64,000 nucleotides of DNA from Aquilaria yunnanensis (GCA_039654915.1 CM077597.1:34012001-34076000), one strand, 5' to 3'. Counted from the first letter of the stretch, positions 1 through 12,501 are shown. Notes: a model not told the origin generated them from the letters alone. Numbers and translations are program-made.

Positions 1-1251
1 ATAAATTAGAAAACTATTTCAAAATCTTTTATCAAACAAAAAGAACAAAAATAAAATAAAATATATGAATGTCAAGATTTTTTAGAAAATTATATAACTC
101 TTTAGTTTCTTTATTAAATAAAGAATCTTGATATTAGATAATTTAAAACATTACCTTTTTGGTTCCTTTATAAATTAAGTAATTACTTAAAAAATAAATA
201 ATAAAGATCTTTCATTGAATAAGAAAATAAAAAGAGAAAGAAAAGAAAGAAGTAAAAAGAAAGAAAAGAAAGAAAAGAAAGAAAATTTTTTTTAACATTA
301 AGATCATTAAAAAAATCTAAAATTTCATAAAAATTATGACAAAATTAATAATTAAATAAAAATAATGATAAGAATTAAAAATCTAAATAATTAACAATAA
401 GTTTTAAATTAAAATCCATGTCCGGGTGATCCGATAGGATTCATTGCCTTGGAGAAATATACAAACTTTTAATTGAATAAAAATTAAATACAAAGATGAA
501 AATCTATATTCAGATAATTCGGTAGAATTTATAATATGGATTAAAATAAAATTTCATCAAATTCCATGTTCGGGTGATCCGATAGGATTCATGGCTTGGA
601 GAAAAAAAAAATTTTTTAATGAAATAAAATTAAGTATCAGCATGTAAATCCATATTCTGATAATTCGGTAAAATTCATGATATAGATTATTAATTAATTA
701 AAATATTTAAAATAATTAACTAAAATTTCATCAAATTCCATGACCGGGTGATCCGATAGGATTCATGGCGTGGAGAAGAAAATATAAATTTTTAAATGAA
801 ATAAAATTAAATATCAGGATAAAAATCCATATTCTGATAATTCGACAGAATTCATGATATGGATTGTTAACTAATTAAAATATTTAATTAAAATTTCATC
901 AAATTCCGTGTCTGGGTGACTCGGTAGAGTCCATGGTTCGGAAATATCAAATTTGTAAAAATTATACAAATTAATTACCAAAATTTTTGAAGTCCATATT
1001 AATTTAAAAATCCACATCCGACTAATTCAGTTAAAGTTTCTGTTTGAAAATTAACTGAAATCATTTAAAAGCAAGCAAAACAAAATTGAAATCAACTAAG
1101 GTACCAATTTTTGGGCGTTTTAACAAAGTTGTTTTAATGTAACCGTACTCCCGAACCCCTGAACTCTCGCAGACCATATTTTAGGTGTCCAATCGACCTG
1201 AGCGAAAACCGATTGGTGGCGACTCCCGAAAACGACCCGCACGTTGCCACA
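1..1251 (+). repeat. T1 5' LTR, last 1251 bp
   Basis: This AT-rich stretch ends in GTTGCCACA, the same end as the downstream LTR copy at 30713, and the PBS follows at once. About 35 substitutions and small length changes separate it from 29464-30713. Positions 410-960 hold repeated modules built on CCGGGTGATCCGATAGGATT and on an ATCCATAT...ATATGGAT inverted repeat. Confidence 0.93.
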
Positions 1252-1254
1252 GCT

Positions 1255-1272
1255 TGGCGACTCCGCTGGGGA
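1255..1272 (+). other. T1 primer binding site
   Basis: TGGCGACTCCGCTGGGGA begins three bases after the LTR end. Its TGG start and position are those of a tRNA primer binding site. From memory, Ogre-type elements use a tRNA-Arg primer with a very similar PBS; I could not check the tRNA identity. Confidence 0.75.
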
Positions 1273-2087
1273 CATAAGTCAGTGAGTCAGGCCTAATAGT
1301 TGATTTCTTTTGTGCTGCTTTGTTTATTTTTATGTGGATTTATATGCTATATTTACTTATTATAAACATGCATAATGCATTCACGACATGAAGCTCTATA
1401 CCCGAGCTTCCTCAATTCGAACCCGTTCTTTCAAAGTGGAATTGGTGTTGTTGTCCTTGTGAGGCCATGGTCTCCAAGCCTTCACCGGTTTCAAGTAGCA
1501 AAGTAGTGTATTGCCTCCTGAGACGGATAGTCTCTGCATGGGCCCACGAAAAGCTACGACTCAAATTAATCCTTTCCTTACATAAACCCTAGAGGGTAAG
1601 GAATTGGGCCGTCACTACAATTTAGTGATGGGATTCGGGAACTACCCTCGGCCTTTTGATAAACCACCTTATGCATATAGAATTCCCCACTTAAACATAG
1701 AACTGACCGTAGAATTCCTACCATTTACCAATGCTATAAGCATGTCGTTGTTATGCTATGTTGGTGTTCTATACTTTTGTCTTCTTCGTGTCTTATATTT
1801 ATGGTTTTAACTCATTTTTTTCATAATAGTTCATGAGTTGTTAATTGCTATTTAACTTGTTAATAACCTTATTTTTCTTTTGTTATACTTCTGTTCTGTG
1901 CAATTATTCTTCATGCATCGAAACCACGCATCAAACTATGCTAACTTTTTGGTCTTTCTAATAATAACTAGAACTATTGAAGTTCCACAATAGTAGATAA
2001 TCAAACTCACTCATTGCATGCATACATTACATCAATCACATACATGTAGAGTCTAATAAAATAAATTTTACTTTAAAAAAGGTAAAA
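1273..2087 (+). other. T1 leader between PBS and gag
   Basis: Untranslated leader of the T1 genomic RNA. The 68-codon frame at 1604-1810 has no recognisable motif and I do not treat it as a gene. Ogre elements often carry an extra ORF upstream of gag; none is visible here. Confidence 0.6.
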
Positions 2088-4116
2088 TTGGACCTCAACA
2101 CAACTCGGCTCCAAACAAGATTAATGGCAGAACAAGCCGAAGGACGTCTCATAGAGATGGACTCCAAGATAGAAAGTATGGCAGAACAAATGAGACAATT
2201 GATAGAGCTAATCAAGGGGAAAGCAACTCAAGTTCCCATCAAAGAAGCACAAGATCCTACTTATCCTCCGGGATTCACCCCACAATGGATCTCAGTTCAA
2301 GAAAATCTGTTTCCGGAACCAGGTCTGTCCGCTAGCATTCACCTGAAACAAGACACTATACATGAAGAGAAGAAGACATTACCAAAGGAAGAAGGAGAAT
2401 CTCAAAAGTTTGAAACAATAGAGAAGAGACTTCGGGCCATTGAAGGAGGCACTATATTCGGATCTCTCTCAGTGAATGACCTCTGTTTAGTGCCAGATGT
2501 CGTAATCCCTTCAGACTTTAAGGTGCCAGACTTTGTAAAATATGATGGAACGAGTGATCCCATCACTCACATCACGTTGTTTCTAAGAAGACTACAACCA
2601 CTCACAAAAGACGAGAAAGTGTGGATAACACTTTTTCAAGATAGCCTTACGAAGTCAGCACTACAGTGGTATCTAAGTCAAGGTCCAAGAAACATTAAAA
2701 CATGGAATGATCTTGCTCAGGCCTTCATCAGCAATTACAAACATGTTATGGACTTGGCCCCGGATTTCCAAACTCTCCAGAATATGGAGAGGAAAAAGCA
2801 AGAAACCTTCAAGGAATATGCTCAAAGGTGGAGGGACTTAGCCGCACAAGTTCAGCCACCCATGACAGAGAGAGAAATGGTTACTTTATTTGTTCAGACA
2901 CTGAAGTACCCATATTATGACAAGCTCATTGGCAATTCGGCAACTAATTTCTCCGACGTTGTCATGTCTGGAGAAAGGATCGAGCATGGGATTAGGACTG
3001 GGAAGATTGCTGAGTCCTTTAATGATCCTATGAAAAGAGGAGGACCATCCAGAAGAAAGGATGAGGAAGTACAACAAATAGGACGCGGAAGAGGGATTCC
3101 CCTAGTAGGTACTGTGGCTACTGGGCCTCGCCTATCCTATTCTGCCAATAGGCCCAATGATTATCCTCCTAATAGGCCCAATAATTATCTTCTCAACAGG
3201 CCTAATCAGTTACGGCCACCTGTTCCGACTCCTCCAGTACCTGCATAAAGACCAAGGGAAGTTTTTGCGCCAATTCCCATGACTTACACTGAGTTGTATC
3301 CAAAACTCATTGAAAGTCAACTTATCCGCCCAATTCCTACAAGGCCATTGGAACCCCCATATCCAAGGTGGTATGACCCCAACGTAACTTGCCCATATCA
3401 TGATGGCACAGTGGGTCATGGCCTGGAAAATTGCATAGCATTGAAACGCATAGTCCAACAATTAATCCAGTCAAAATGGTTTGACTTTTCTGATGAACCA
3501 AACATCACTCACAATCCATTGTCGCCTCATCAAGCAAAACCAGTCAATATGATAAAAGAACACCGGCTGATAAAGAAGTCAGTCAACGATATCATAACCC
3601 CTCTTAAGCATATATATTCATGCCTTGTGAAAGAAGGGATCATCATGGGAAAGCCTTCTTTTGGACATAAAGAAGTCGAAGATGAGGAATGGTGCGATTT
3701 TCATGACAGCAAGAGTCATTCTATCCAGGAATGCTCAGAATTCCGTGAGAATCTACAAAGACTCATAGACTCGTCCCAACTCAGCATTTGCCTGGGACAA
3801 GATTTTCAAGGGATCTCAGAGCCATTGAAAATCTCTGCAAACGAAGGGAAATATGGCCTAGGTTTCACACCGACAAGGCAAGACAAAAAGAAGGCGATAG
3901 CTGAAAAGAGAGAAAAGAGGATTGCACGATTAACAGGGCATCCTCTACAGGAAATAAATCTGGATATCCCTGACATCACTGAAACATTCGTGAGTGGTGG
4001 CTTAATTCCGAAAAATGACAATGAAGGCGCGCTGACCATCAACATCAACATGCCTTTTGAAAGTCTTTCTATTCAGGCAATAATCAGTGATTCACCTGAA
4101 GATGAGGAGCTCGTTC
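2088..4116 (+). pseudogene. gag: T1 gag, 5' part (internal stop, then cut by the copia insertion)
   Basis: Encodes the structural Gag protein of T1. A retrotransposon-gag domain lies at residues about 150-310 (YDGTSDPITH, WYLSQGP, NMERKKQETFKEYAQRW). It is followed by two basic Cys/His clusters further on, CPYHDGTVGHGLENC and WCDFHDSKSHSIQEC. The frame opens at TTG (2088), not ATG; the first in-frame ATG is at 2124, so the original start may be mutated. A TAA at 3246-3248 interrupts the frame, which then continues unchanged to the copia target site at 4116 and resumes at 12422. I find no aspartic protease D-[ST]-G motif before the frame ends at 12501. Confidence 0.88.
4112..4116 (+). repeat. 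Target-site duplication of copia element, left copy (CGTTC)
   Basis: CGTTC directly precedes the 5' LTR and is repeated exactly at 12417-12421 after the 3' LTR. The T1 gag frame is continuous if one copy and the element are removed, which fixes the insertion point. Confidence 0.95.
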
Positions 4117-5532
4117 TGTTAGTGTTGTGCCCAAAAAGCCAATCATGAGATGATTGTATTTTTGCACATTGAGTCATGATATTTTATTGAGGCATTAATC
4201 CAACAATTTTGTTTGTTGTTTTGTTTCTGTGTAACGTAATAAACATAATTGTAACCCTAGAATAATGATATTCTTAAACGTCCCTAGTCTAGTATTATTG
4301 TGGAACGGGTTGCAATAATACATAATGGCTAGCATATGTGGAGACTAATATGAGATATGTAGTCTACATATGGGTACAAGTTGGAGAACTTGTGTACTGG
4401 ACCGACCTACCATGAGAACACTTCATGGATCGTTATATGAGTGTCATAAGTGATTCTCATAGTGATCATGGTATATGTAGTCCTTCGACCTAAGATCATC
4501 AAGGTTCCCTACATGTGAGTCACATACTTTGATACTTTCCTTTGTTGCTCGTAATTGAGTGAACTTGAAGGAGGTCATTGGGTATGTCACATATCATGCG
4601 GAGGGATTTGTATGATCAAGATGGGATTTGTCCCTCCTATGTAACGGGAATGATATCTTTGGGCCCCTTGATAGAGTAAGACTTAGAAAATGCATGGCCA
4701 TGCTCCGATGAGTTGATATATGATATCAATGTCGTCAGTTTAAGTTGGTCTACTCGGTAATCAAGAAACCAAAGATTGGGCTATACGAGAGTGACACATT
4801 CCATGTCTCGTGCTTAGTCTTGATATCTTGGACAAAGGGACAATGGCATATATCGGTGATGATCATAAAGGTTTAGTCGATTCACCAACAATCTTGTCAC
4901 TTGGGTAGCAATGATGTGTTGCTAGACACCGCTCATTACTTATGATCATAAATGTGATTTATGATCATCGCCAACATGGAAAGAGCCTATTAGGTCGCAC
5001 ACATAGAGCTATTTGGATCATTAGAGTGCATGGGCTAATTATTTGGGTTATGGTTTCATTTTAATTTCGTATTAATAATGGGTCAAGGAGTTGAGCCATT
5101 ATTAAGCCCGAAATTAAATCCTAATTGGATTAGGGCTTTGAAACCCATTAGGCCTGGAAGTTGAGTCTCACTATAAATACAACTTTTAAGTGAGAAATTC
5201 GCAGGTCTCCTTGCCCTAGCCTCCCAAAAGGATAGCTGCATTCTTCTCTTGCAATTCCTTGGAGGACGCAAGCTAGCATTGCGAGCGCAAGAGAAACGCA
5301 TCTGTCGGGACGTGGTGGAAGCGTGGTGATCCCGAGAGGCTCGTGTGGATACCATAGAGAGCCTGAACACGTCAATTGTTCAGGTTTTGTGATTCGACTC
5401 TACAGTTGAGTGAGAGATCTCAACCGAAAATTAGGTATGAAATTTTCGAACACCCGGTGTACCCCGTTTCACTTGGATCCTGGAGGGTTTTGGTTAAATT
5501 CCGCTGCGCTGTTTGGCTCCCGAAACCCAACA
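4117..5532 (+). repeat. Copia-1 5' LTR
   Basis: Starts TGTTAGTGTTGTGCCC and ends GAAACCCAACA, followed by the PBS. It aligns along its full length with 11019-12416. The TATA box is TATAAATA at 5172-5179. Confidence 0.96.
5172..5179 (+). promoter_or_regulatory. TATA box in Copia-1 5' LTR
   Basis: TATAAATA lies in a conserved stretch of the LTR and is repeated at 12056-12063 in the 3' LTR. It is the best candidate for the core promoter of the element's RNA. Confidence 0.7.
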
Positions 5533-5533
5533 G

Positions 5534-5545
5534 TGGTATCAGAGC
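5534..5545 (+). other. Copia-1 primer binding site (initiator tRNA-Met)
   Basis: TGGTATCAGAGC begins one base after the 5' LTR. It is the usual Ty1/copia PBS, complementary to the 3' end of initiator tRNA-Met, and recurs at 49497-49508 in a second copy. Confidence 0.92.
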
Positions 5546-7064
5546 TACTGGTGAAACCCTAAATCGGGATTAAGTGTTGAATCGCATGATGCTATGTGTT
5601 CGATTGGTTTTCGGCCATGATTAATTAGATTGATTCATGATGCATGAAACCGGAATTCGTAATGAACATATGAGATATATGAAGAAACGACACAAATTGG
5701 TTAATGAGATTAACCCGAAATTGATAGGTATGAGATACCTATATGGATTAGGATTCTTGCAATAGTTGCAAAAACCCTAGGTTTGTTCGGATTCGGCCTG
5801 TTCGGGCACCGAAAGTAAGGTATTTTTGGTGGCTCAAATGGAGGAGTCTCGGGTGCCTACTTTCTCGAAATAGAAGATTTCGGGCTAAGCAATTGTAAGA
5901 CAATTTTTTGCACCAGGGGGCGCTGCCCCCCACGCCCCCAGCAAGGGCAGCTCCCCTTGACCCCGTCCGCTGACCGGTCAGCGGAACCATCGCCTGCTGA
6001 CCGGCCAGCGGGACCGCCGTATGTGAAGCGCCACATAAATAAAAAAATGGTTAATCAACTCGCAAAAATTGGCATGCATCTTTGTTGAATGAGATTTGAC
6101 ATGATATGCTGATTGGTGTTTGAAGCATGGTTCATGGTTATAGCCCTTGATTGGTTGTACTTGTAAATACGGCCTGCGAGTCGTGCCTTTTCTTATCACT
6201 CTCATTGTACATTCTCTTCTCACCTTACTCCCCTCGAATGTAACTCGAGGTTTCTATTATTGATGTAATGGTGCATTATGGGATCATCCAAGGTGGTATG
6301 TCCAAGGAGGTGACAACAAAAGGGCAACCAAGAAATGAAGAGAAGGAGCTTGTGAAGACTCTTTTCTTTTCTTAGGCTTTTATGATATTCTCATTGGCTT
6401 GAGAATATCACATAGTTTGGGCTATAACCATGTCACATTTATTTCTTGTAAGCATGAGATGCATGTTTTATATTTGTATGTGATGCATGTATAAAACAAC
6501 CGGAGATAGCAAATTGGTGAGATCAAAAGAAAGAAAAAACCCCTCAAACAAATATTAAGTCATTAAATGTGATGCCTTCCAAATGTTGGCACTCGTCAAG
6601 ACTTTGATCAACATTAGGTGGGTTTGCCAAAGCAAAGCACCTATGTTCATCTTGGTAAGGCGCGATGGGATAATAGTGATATCCAAACTGCTAACTTTGG
6701 GTTCGACTTAACTAAGTCATCCTAATAGGATTAGGGACTTAGAGGCATAGGGTTGGGCTTAAGTTCATGAGATGAGCTTGGACAAGTGTTGTTCACCCAA
6801 CTATCCAATAGTTGCATAAGATGCAATTGGCAAGGAGTTGCCTACCTAAATAGCTGTAACTTGAGAGAAAAGCCAAAGCTGACTCAGGTTGTGGTCAAAT
6901 ATGGATCTTGGCCCACTAGAATACCTTAGCGCCGAGGTGTTCCGAAATAATATTGAGGGTTATTATTTTGAGGAAAATAGTGGGAGTATCGTTTAATAAA
7001 AGTCCTTATTAAATGAATTAAAATACATGACTCTTACACTGCATATTTACTGTTGTAGATAACC
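5546..7064 (+). other. Copia-1 untranslated leader
   Basis: About 1.5 kb between PBS and the gag start. No frame here resembles a protein. It contains an 18-bp perfect palindrome at 5968-5985 and a GC-rich patch around 5920-6015. Most of it is shared with the truncated copy at 49509-50354. Confidence 0.75.
5968..5985 (+). repeat. 18-bp perfect palindrome in Copia-1 leader
   Basis: CCGCTGACCGGTCAGCGG equals its own reverse complement. A near-copy, GCTGACCGGCCAGCGGG, follows about 10 bp later. In the older copy near 49865-49912 the first is eroded and the second partly kept. Confidence 0.9.
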
Positions 7065-10000
7065 ATGGCACAAAACACATCGACACTTTCGTTGCGATCG
7101 ATCCTTGAGAAGGAAAAACTGAATGGGACCAACTTTCTCAAATGGTACCGAAACTTGAGGATAGTCCTCAAACAAGAGAGAAAGGCTTATGTCCTAGAGC
7201 AGCCCATTCCGAATGAGCCTGCTGCCACTGCTCCAAGAGCTGAAAGGGATGCTCACAAGAGGCATTCTGATGATGCTTTGGATGTTGCATGCCTCATGCT
7301 TATTACCATGGAATCTGAGCTTCAGAAGCAACATGAGAACATGGGGGCGTTCGATATGATCGAACATCTCAAAATGCTTTTCCAAGAGCAAGCTAGGCAT
7401 GAGAGGTTTGAGACCTCTAAGGCATTGTTTCAGTGCAAGATATCTGAGGGAAGTCCCGTGGGTCCTCATGTGCTCAAGATGATTGGGTACATTGATAATC
7501 TTGAGAATTTGGGATTTGCTCTTCAGAAAGAGTTGGCTATTGATGTAGTCTTGCAATCGTTGCCTGAAAGCTACAGTCAGTTCGTCATGAACTATAACAT
7601 GAACGAGCTTGACAAGTCCCTCCCTGAATTGCTCAACATGTTGAGAACTGCTGAGCAAAACCTTAAGAAGGCTAAGCCCATTTTGATGGTTCAAAAGGGC
7701 AAGGGAAAAGGAAAAGCCAACAAGAAGAATGATAAAGCTAATGGAAAGTCCAATGCTAGTTCTTCTTCAGCTGCACTGAAACCAAAGGGTGGTGTGGCAA
7801 AGGAAGGTGAGTGCTTCCATTGTAAGCAACCTGGACACTGGAAGCGCAACTGTAAGCTCTATCTTGAAGAACTTGCTAAGGAAAAGGGAAGTAAGACTTC
7901 CACTTCAGGTATTTTTGTTATAGAGGCTAACTTTTCTACTTCCTCATCTTGGGTATTGGATACTGGATGTGGATATCACATTTGTGCAAATGTGCAGGAT
8001 CTAAGTAGAAGTAGAAGATTGGCCCGAGGTGAAGTGGACCTACGTGTTGGAAATGGAGTAAGGGTTGCTGCCTTAGCCGTAGGGACTTATGTTCTCACTT
8101 TACCTAGTGGATTAGTTTTAGAATTAGACAACTGCTACTTTGTGCCTACTATTAGTAGAAATTTGATTTCTGTTTCTTGTTTGGACAAGAAAGGTTTTTC
8201 ATTTATAATAAAGGACAAATGTTGTTCTATTTATTTGAATGAAATCTTTTATGGTAGTGCTCGACTTAGCAATGGGTTGTATGTTCTAGACCTTGAAGAT
8301 CCAATCTATAATGTGAATACCAAGAAGGTCAGATTAAATGATTCAAACTCGACCTATCTCTGGCACTGTCGCTTAGGCCATATAAATGAGACCCGCATAT
8401 CCAAGCTCCATAAGGATTTACTCTTGGACTCATTTGATTTTGAATCATATGAGACATGTGAGTCATGTTTGTTGGGCAAGATGACCAAAGCCCCATTCAC
8501 AGGGCAAACTGAAATGGCTAATGACTTACTAGGACTCATACATAGTGATGTATGTGGCCCTATGTCTACACAAGCTAGAGGAGGTTTCCAATACTTCATT
8601 ACTTTCACTGATGACTTCAGCAGATATGGCTATGTGTATCTTATGAGACACAAGTCAGAATCCTTTGAAAAGTTCAAAGAATTCAAGAATGAAGTAGAGA
8701 ATCAACTCGGGAAGAGTATCAAAGTGCTTCGATCAGATCGAGGTGGAGAGTACTTGGATCGAGAATTCCTTGACTATCTGAAGGAGTGTGGTATAGTATC
8801 ACAACTCACTCCACCAAACACACCTCAATGGAATGGTGTTTCTAAAAGGAGAAATCGAACTCTGTTAGACATGGTTCGCTCCATGATGAGTCAAGCTGAT
8901 CTTCCAAACTCCTTTTGGGGACATGCTCTAGAGACAGCCGCTTTTACACTAAACCGAGTTCCATCTAAATCGATTCAAAAGACACCATATGAGATATGGA
9001 GTGAGAGGCGTCCCAATTTGTCTTTTATGAAGATTTGGGGCTGTGACGCTTATGTGAAACATCAATCCTCTGACAAACTAGGGCCCAAATCTCAAAAATG
9101 CCTTTTTGTTGGGTATCCCAAAGAAACAAAGGGTTACTATTTCTACAATCCCTCTAAGCAAAAAGTGTTTGTTGCTCGAACTGATGTCTTTTTGGAGAAA
9201 GAGTTCATCTCTAAAGGAACTAGTGGGAGGAAAGTAGAACTTGAAGAAATTCAAGAACAACAAGGAGACATCGAACCTGAAATGGAACCTGAACAGACAC
9301 CACAAGATGTTGTGGTTCAAGAGTCTATTCCTGTAGCACAGAGCCCACGTAGGACTGGTAGAATTCGGCGTGAGCCCGAGAGATATGGATTTCTCGTGAC
9401 TCACACCGGTGATGTGATGCTCATGGATCAAGATGAGCCCACAACCTACCAACAAGCTATGTCGGGGCCTGACTCTGAGAAGTGGCTAGTGGCCATGAAA
9501 TCCGAGATGGAATCCATGTATGAAAACCAAGTATGGACTTTGGTTGACCCACCTGAAGGGGTAAAACCCATAGGGTGCAAATGGGTTTTCAAGAAGAAAA
9601 CTGACATGGATGGTAATGTGATTACCTTTAAGGGACGATTGGTCGCAAAAGGTTTCAAGAAAATTCATGGTATTGACTATGATGAAACTTTTTCACCAGT
9701 TGATATGCTTAAATCCATCTGAATTTTGTTTGCTATTGCTGCACACTATGATTATGAGATATGGCAAATGGATGTCAAAACTGCATTCCTAAATGGAAAG
9801 CTACTTGAGGATGTGTACATGACACAACCTGAGAGTTTTGTCACTCTTGAGAATGCCAATAAAGTGTGCAAATTGCAAAGGTCCATTTATGGACTGAAGC
9901 AAGCTTCTCGAAGTTGGAATCTTCATTTTGATGATGCAATCAAAGAGTTTGGTTTTATCAAAAATGAAGATGAACCTTGTGTTTACAAGAAGGTTAGTGG

Positions 10001-11024
10001 GAGCGTTATTGTCTTCTTGGTGTTGTATGTAGATGACATACTACTCATCGGGAATGACATTCCTGAGCTACAGTCTGTGAAGACTTGGCTAAGGAAATGT
10101 TTCTCTATGAAGGACTTGGGTGAAGCAGCCTATGTGTTAGGCATCAGGATCTATAGAGATAGATCTAGAAAGCTTCTTGGCCTAAGTCAAAGTACATATA
10201 TTGACAAGGTGCTGAAGAGGTTTAGCATGCAAAATTCCAAGAAAGGATTCTTGCCCATGTCACATGCTATCACTCTTTCTAGATCTCAGTGTCCAAGTAC
10301 AACCGAGGAGAGAGAGCGCATGAGTAAGATTCCATATGCCTCAGCAATTGGATCTATCATGTATGCCATGATATGTACTCATCCCGATGTCTCATATGCT
10401 TTGAGCATGACGAGTAGGTACCAATCGAACCCCGGTGAAAGTCACTGGACAGCTGTTAAGAACATCCTTAAGTACTTACGAAGGACTAAGGATGCATTCT
10501 TGGTCTTTGGAGGTGAAGATCAGCTCGTTGTAAGGGGTTACACCGATGCAAGTTTCCAATCCGATAAGGATGATTTTAGATCGCAATCTGGTTATGTGTT
10601 TTGTATTGGTGGTGGTGCTGTGAGCTGGAAGAGTTCAAAGCAAGAGACAGTAGCTGACTCTACAACAGAATCTGAGTACATTGTCTTCTCTAATGCTGCG
10701 AAGGAGGCAGTTTGGATCAAGAAGTTCATCACTGAACTTGGAGTGGTTCCAAGCATTGTCGACCCGATAGAGCTCTATTGTGACAACAATGGAGCAATCG
10801 CACAGGCTAAGAAACCTTGATCTCACCAGCGATCCAAACACATACTCCGACGCTATCATCTCATTAGGGAGATCATCGAGAGGATATGCAGGACTTCGAC
10901 AGACAGCAACATTGCTGATCCACTGACAAAGCCCCTTACGCAGCAGAAGCATGATAGCCATTCTAGGTCCATCGGTATTAGATACATGAATGATTGGCTT
11001 TTAGTGCAAGTGGGAGATTGTTAG
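7065..11024 (+). pseudogene. gag-pol: Copia-1 gag-pol polyprotein, two internal stops and altered integrase site
   Basis: A single frame of about 1319 codons starts at ATG in a good context (ACCATGG) and ends at TAG 11022-11024, just inside the 3' LTR. In order it shows: Gag; a CX2CX4HX4C zinc knuckle (residues 250-263); protease (WVLDTG, D299); integrase with HHCC region and aspartates D495 and D558; RT (KARD region, then YVDDILL at about 10026-10046); RNase H (GYTDAS, TESEY, YCDNN). The residue 36 after D558, where the third catalytic acid is expected, is lysine (codon 594, 8844-8846). TGA stops lie at 9720-9722 and 10818-10820; both fit CGA-to-TGA change. The RNase H tail seems a few codons shorter than in relatives. 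Confidence 0.94.
11008..11018 (+). other. Copia-1 polypurine tract
   Basis: AAGTGGGAGAT abuts the 3' LTR start, where plus-strand DNA priming is expected. Confidence 0.85.
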
Positions 11025-12416
11025 TGTTGTACCCAAAAAGCCAATCATGAGATGATTGTATTTTTGCACATTGAGGCATTAATCCAGCAATTTTGTTTAT
11101 TGTTTTGTTTCTGCGTAACGTAATAAACATAATTGTAACCCTAGAATAATGATATTCTTAAACGTCCCTAGTCTAGTATTATTGTGGAGCGGGTTGCAAT
11201 AATACATAATGGCTAGCATATGTGGAGACTAATATGAGATATGTAGTCTACATATGGGTACAAGTTGGAGAACTTGTGTACTGGACCGACCCACCATGAG
11301 AACACTTCATGGATCGTTATATGAGTGTCATAAGTGATTCTCATAGTGATCATGGTATATGTAGTCCTTCGACCTAAGATCATCACGGTTCCCTACATGT
11401 GAGTCACATACTTTGATACTTTCCTTTGTTGCTCGTAACTGAGTGAACTTGAAGGAGGTCATTGGGTATGTCACATATCATGTGGAGGGATTTGTATGAT
11501 CAAGATGGGATTTGTCCCTCCTATGTAACGGGAGTGATATCTTTGGGCCCCTTGATTGAGTAAGACTTAGAAAATGCATGGCCATGCTCTGATGAGTTGA
11601 TATATGATATCAATGTCGTCAGTTTAAGTTGGTCTACTCGGTAATCAAGAAACCAAAGATTGGGCTATACGAGAGTGACACATTCCATGTCTCGTGCTTA
11701 GTCTTGATATCTTGGACAAAGGGACAATGGCATATATCGGTGATGATCGTAAAGGTTTAATCGATTCACCGACAATCTTGTCACTTGAGTAGCAATGATG
11801 TGTTGCTAGACACCGCTCATTGCTTATGATCATAAATGTGATTTATGATCATTGCCAACATGGCAAGAGCCTATTGGGTCGCGCACATAGAGCTATTTGG
11901 ATCATTAGAGTGCATGGGCTAATTATTTGGGTTATGGTTTCACTTTAATTTCGTATTAATAATGGGCCAAGGAGTTGAGCCATTATTAAGCCCAAAATTA
12001 AATCCTAATTGGATTAGGGCTTTGAAACCCATTAGGCCTGGAAGTTGAGTCTCACTATAAATACAACTTTTAAGTGAGAAATTCGCAGGTCTCCTTGCCT
12101 TAGCCTCCCAAAAGGACAGCCGCACTCTTCTCTTGCAATTCCTTGGAGGACGCAAGCTAGCACTGCGAGCGCAAGAGAAACGCATCTGCCGGGATGTGGT
12201 GGAAGCATGGTGATCCCGAGAGGCTCGTGTGGATACCATAGAGAGCCTGAACACGTCAATTGTTCAGGTTTTGTGATTCGACTCTACAGTTGAGTGAGAG
12301 ATCTCAACCGAAAATTAGGTATGAAATTTTCGAACACCCGGTTTACCCCGTTTCACTTGGATCCTGGAGGGTTTCGGTTAAATTCCGCTGTGCTATTTGG
12401 CTCCCGAAACCCAACA
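11019..12416 (+). repeat. Copia-1 3' LTR
   Basis: It matches the 5' LTR with about 3% substitutions. It lacks 18 bp present in the 5' LTR near 4170-4187; that segment is flanked by GAG in the 5' LTR, consistent with slippage between short direct repeats. TATA box at 12056-12063. Confidence 0.96.
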
Positions 12417-12421
12417 CGTTC
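12417..12421 (+). repeat. Target-site duplication of copia element, right copy (CGTTC)
   Basis: Exact partner of 4112-4116. Confidence 0.95.
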
Positions 12422-12501
12422 AACCCTGTAGCCCACGGGATGTGCTGAACAATTGGGAGGCGATAGAACTGCCTGTTATAATTGAGAGCTTTTCAAAGTA
12501 A
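12422..12501 (+). pseudogene. gag: T1 gag, last codons after the copia insertion
   Basis: The frame interrupted at 4116 resumes here without a shift and reads VLNNWEAIELPVIIESFSK before TAA at 12499-12501. A predicted splice donor overlaps the last sense codon (see 12498-12692), so in the spliced RNA this end could join the RT frame. Confidence 0.7.

Larger units (their letters stand above)
4117..12416 (+). mobile_element. Copia-1: near-complete Ty1/copia retrotransposon nested in T1 gag
   Basis: An 8300-bp element with a 1416-bp 5' LTR, PBS, leader, gag-protease-integrase-RT-RNase H frame, polypurine tract and 1398-bp 3' LTR. The integrase-before-RT order defines Ty1/copia. LTRs begin TGTTAGTG and end CCCAACA. 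A perfect 5-bp target duplication flanks it. A hand count gives about 40 substitutions between LTRs (about 3%), plus one 18-bp deletion in the 3' LTR. The polyprotein has two in-frame stops and a replaced catalytic residue, so this copy cannot supply its own proteins. Four more copies or fragments of the family lie at 24145, 48087, 51447 and 60440. Confidence 0.96.

Noticed and set aside
1604..1810. Possible Ogre-type ORF1 upstream of gag
   Set aside because: Only 68 codons, hydrophobic tail, no similarity recognised; Ogre ORF1 is much longer.
5083..5375. Open frames of 75-104 codons on the antisense strand of every copia LTR (also at 11940, 24302, 49121, 52385, 60599)
   Set aside because: They recur only because the LTR recurs; two frames overlap, lengths vary between copies, and no motif is present.
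7194..7694. 166-codon minus-strand frame in Copia-1 gag
   Set aside because: Shadow of the gag frame; no motif and no promoter.
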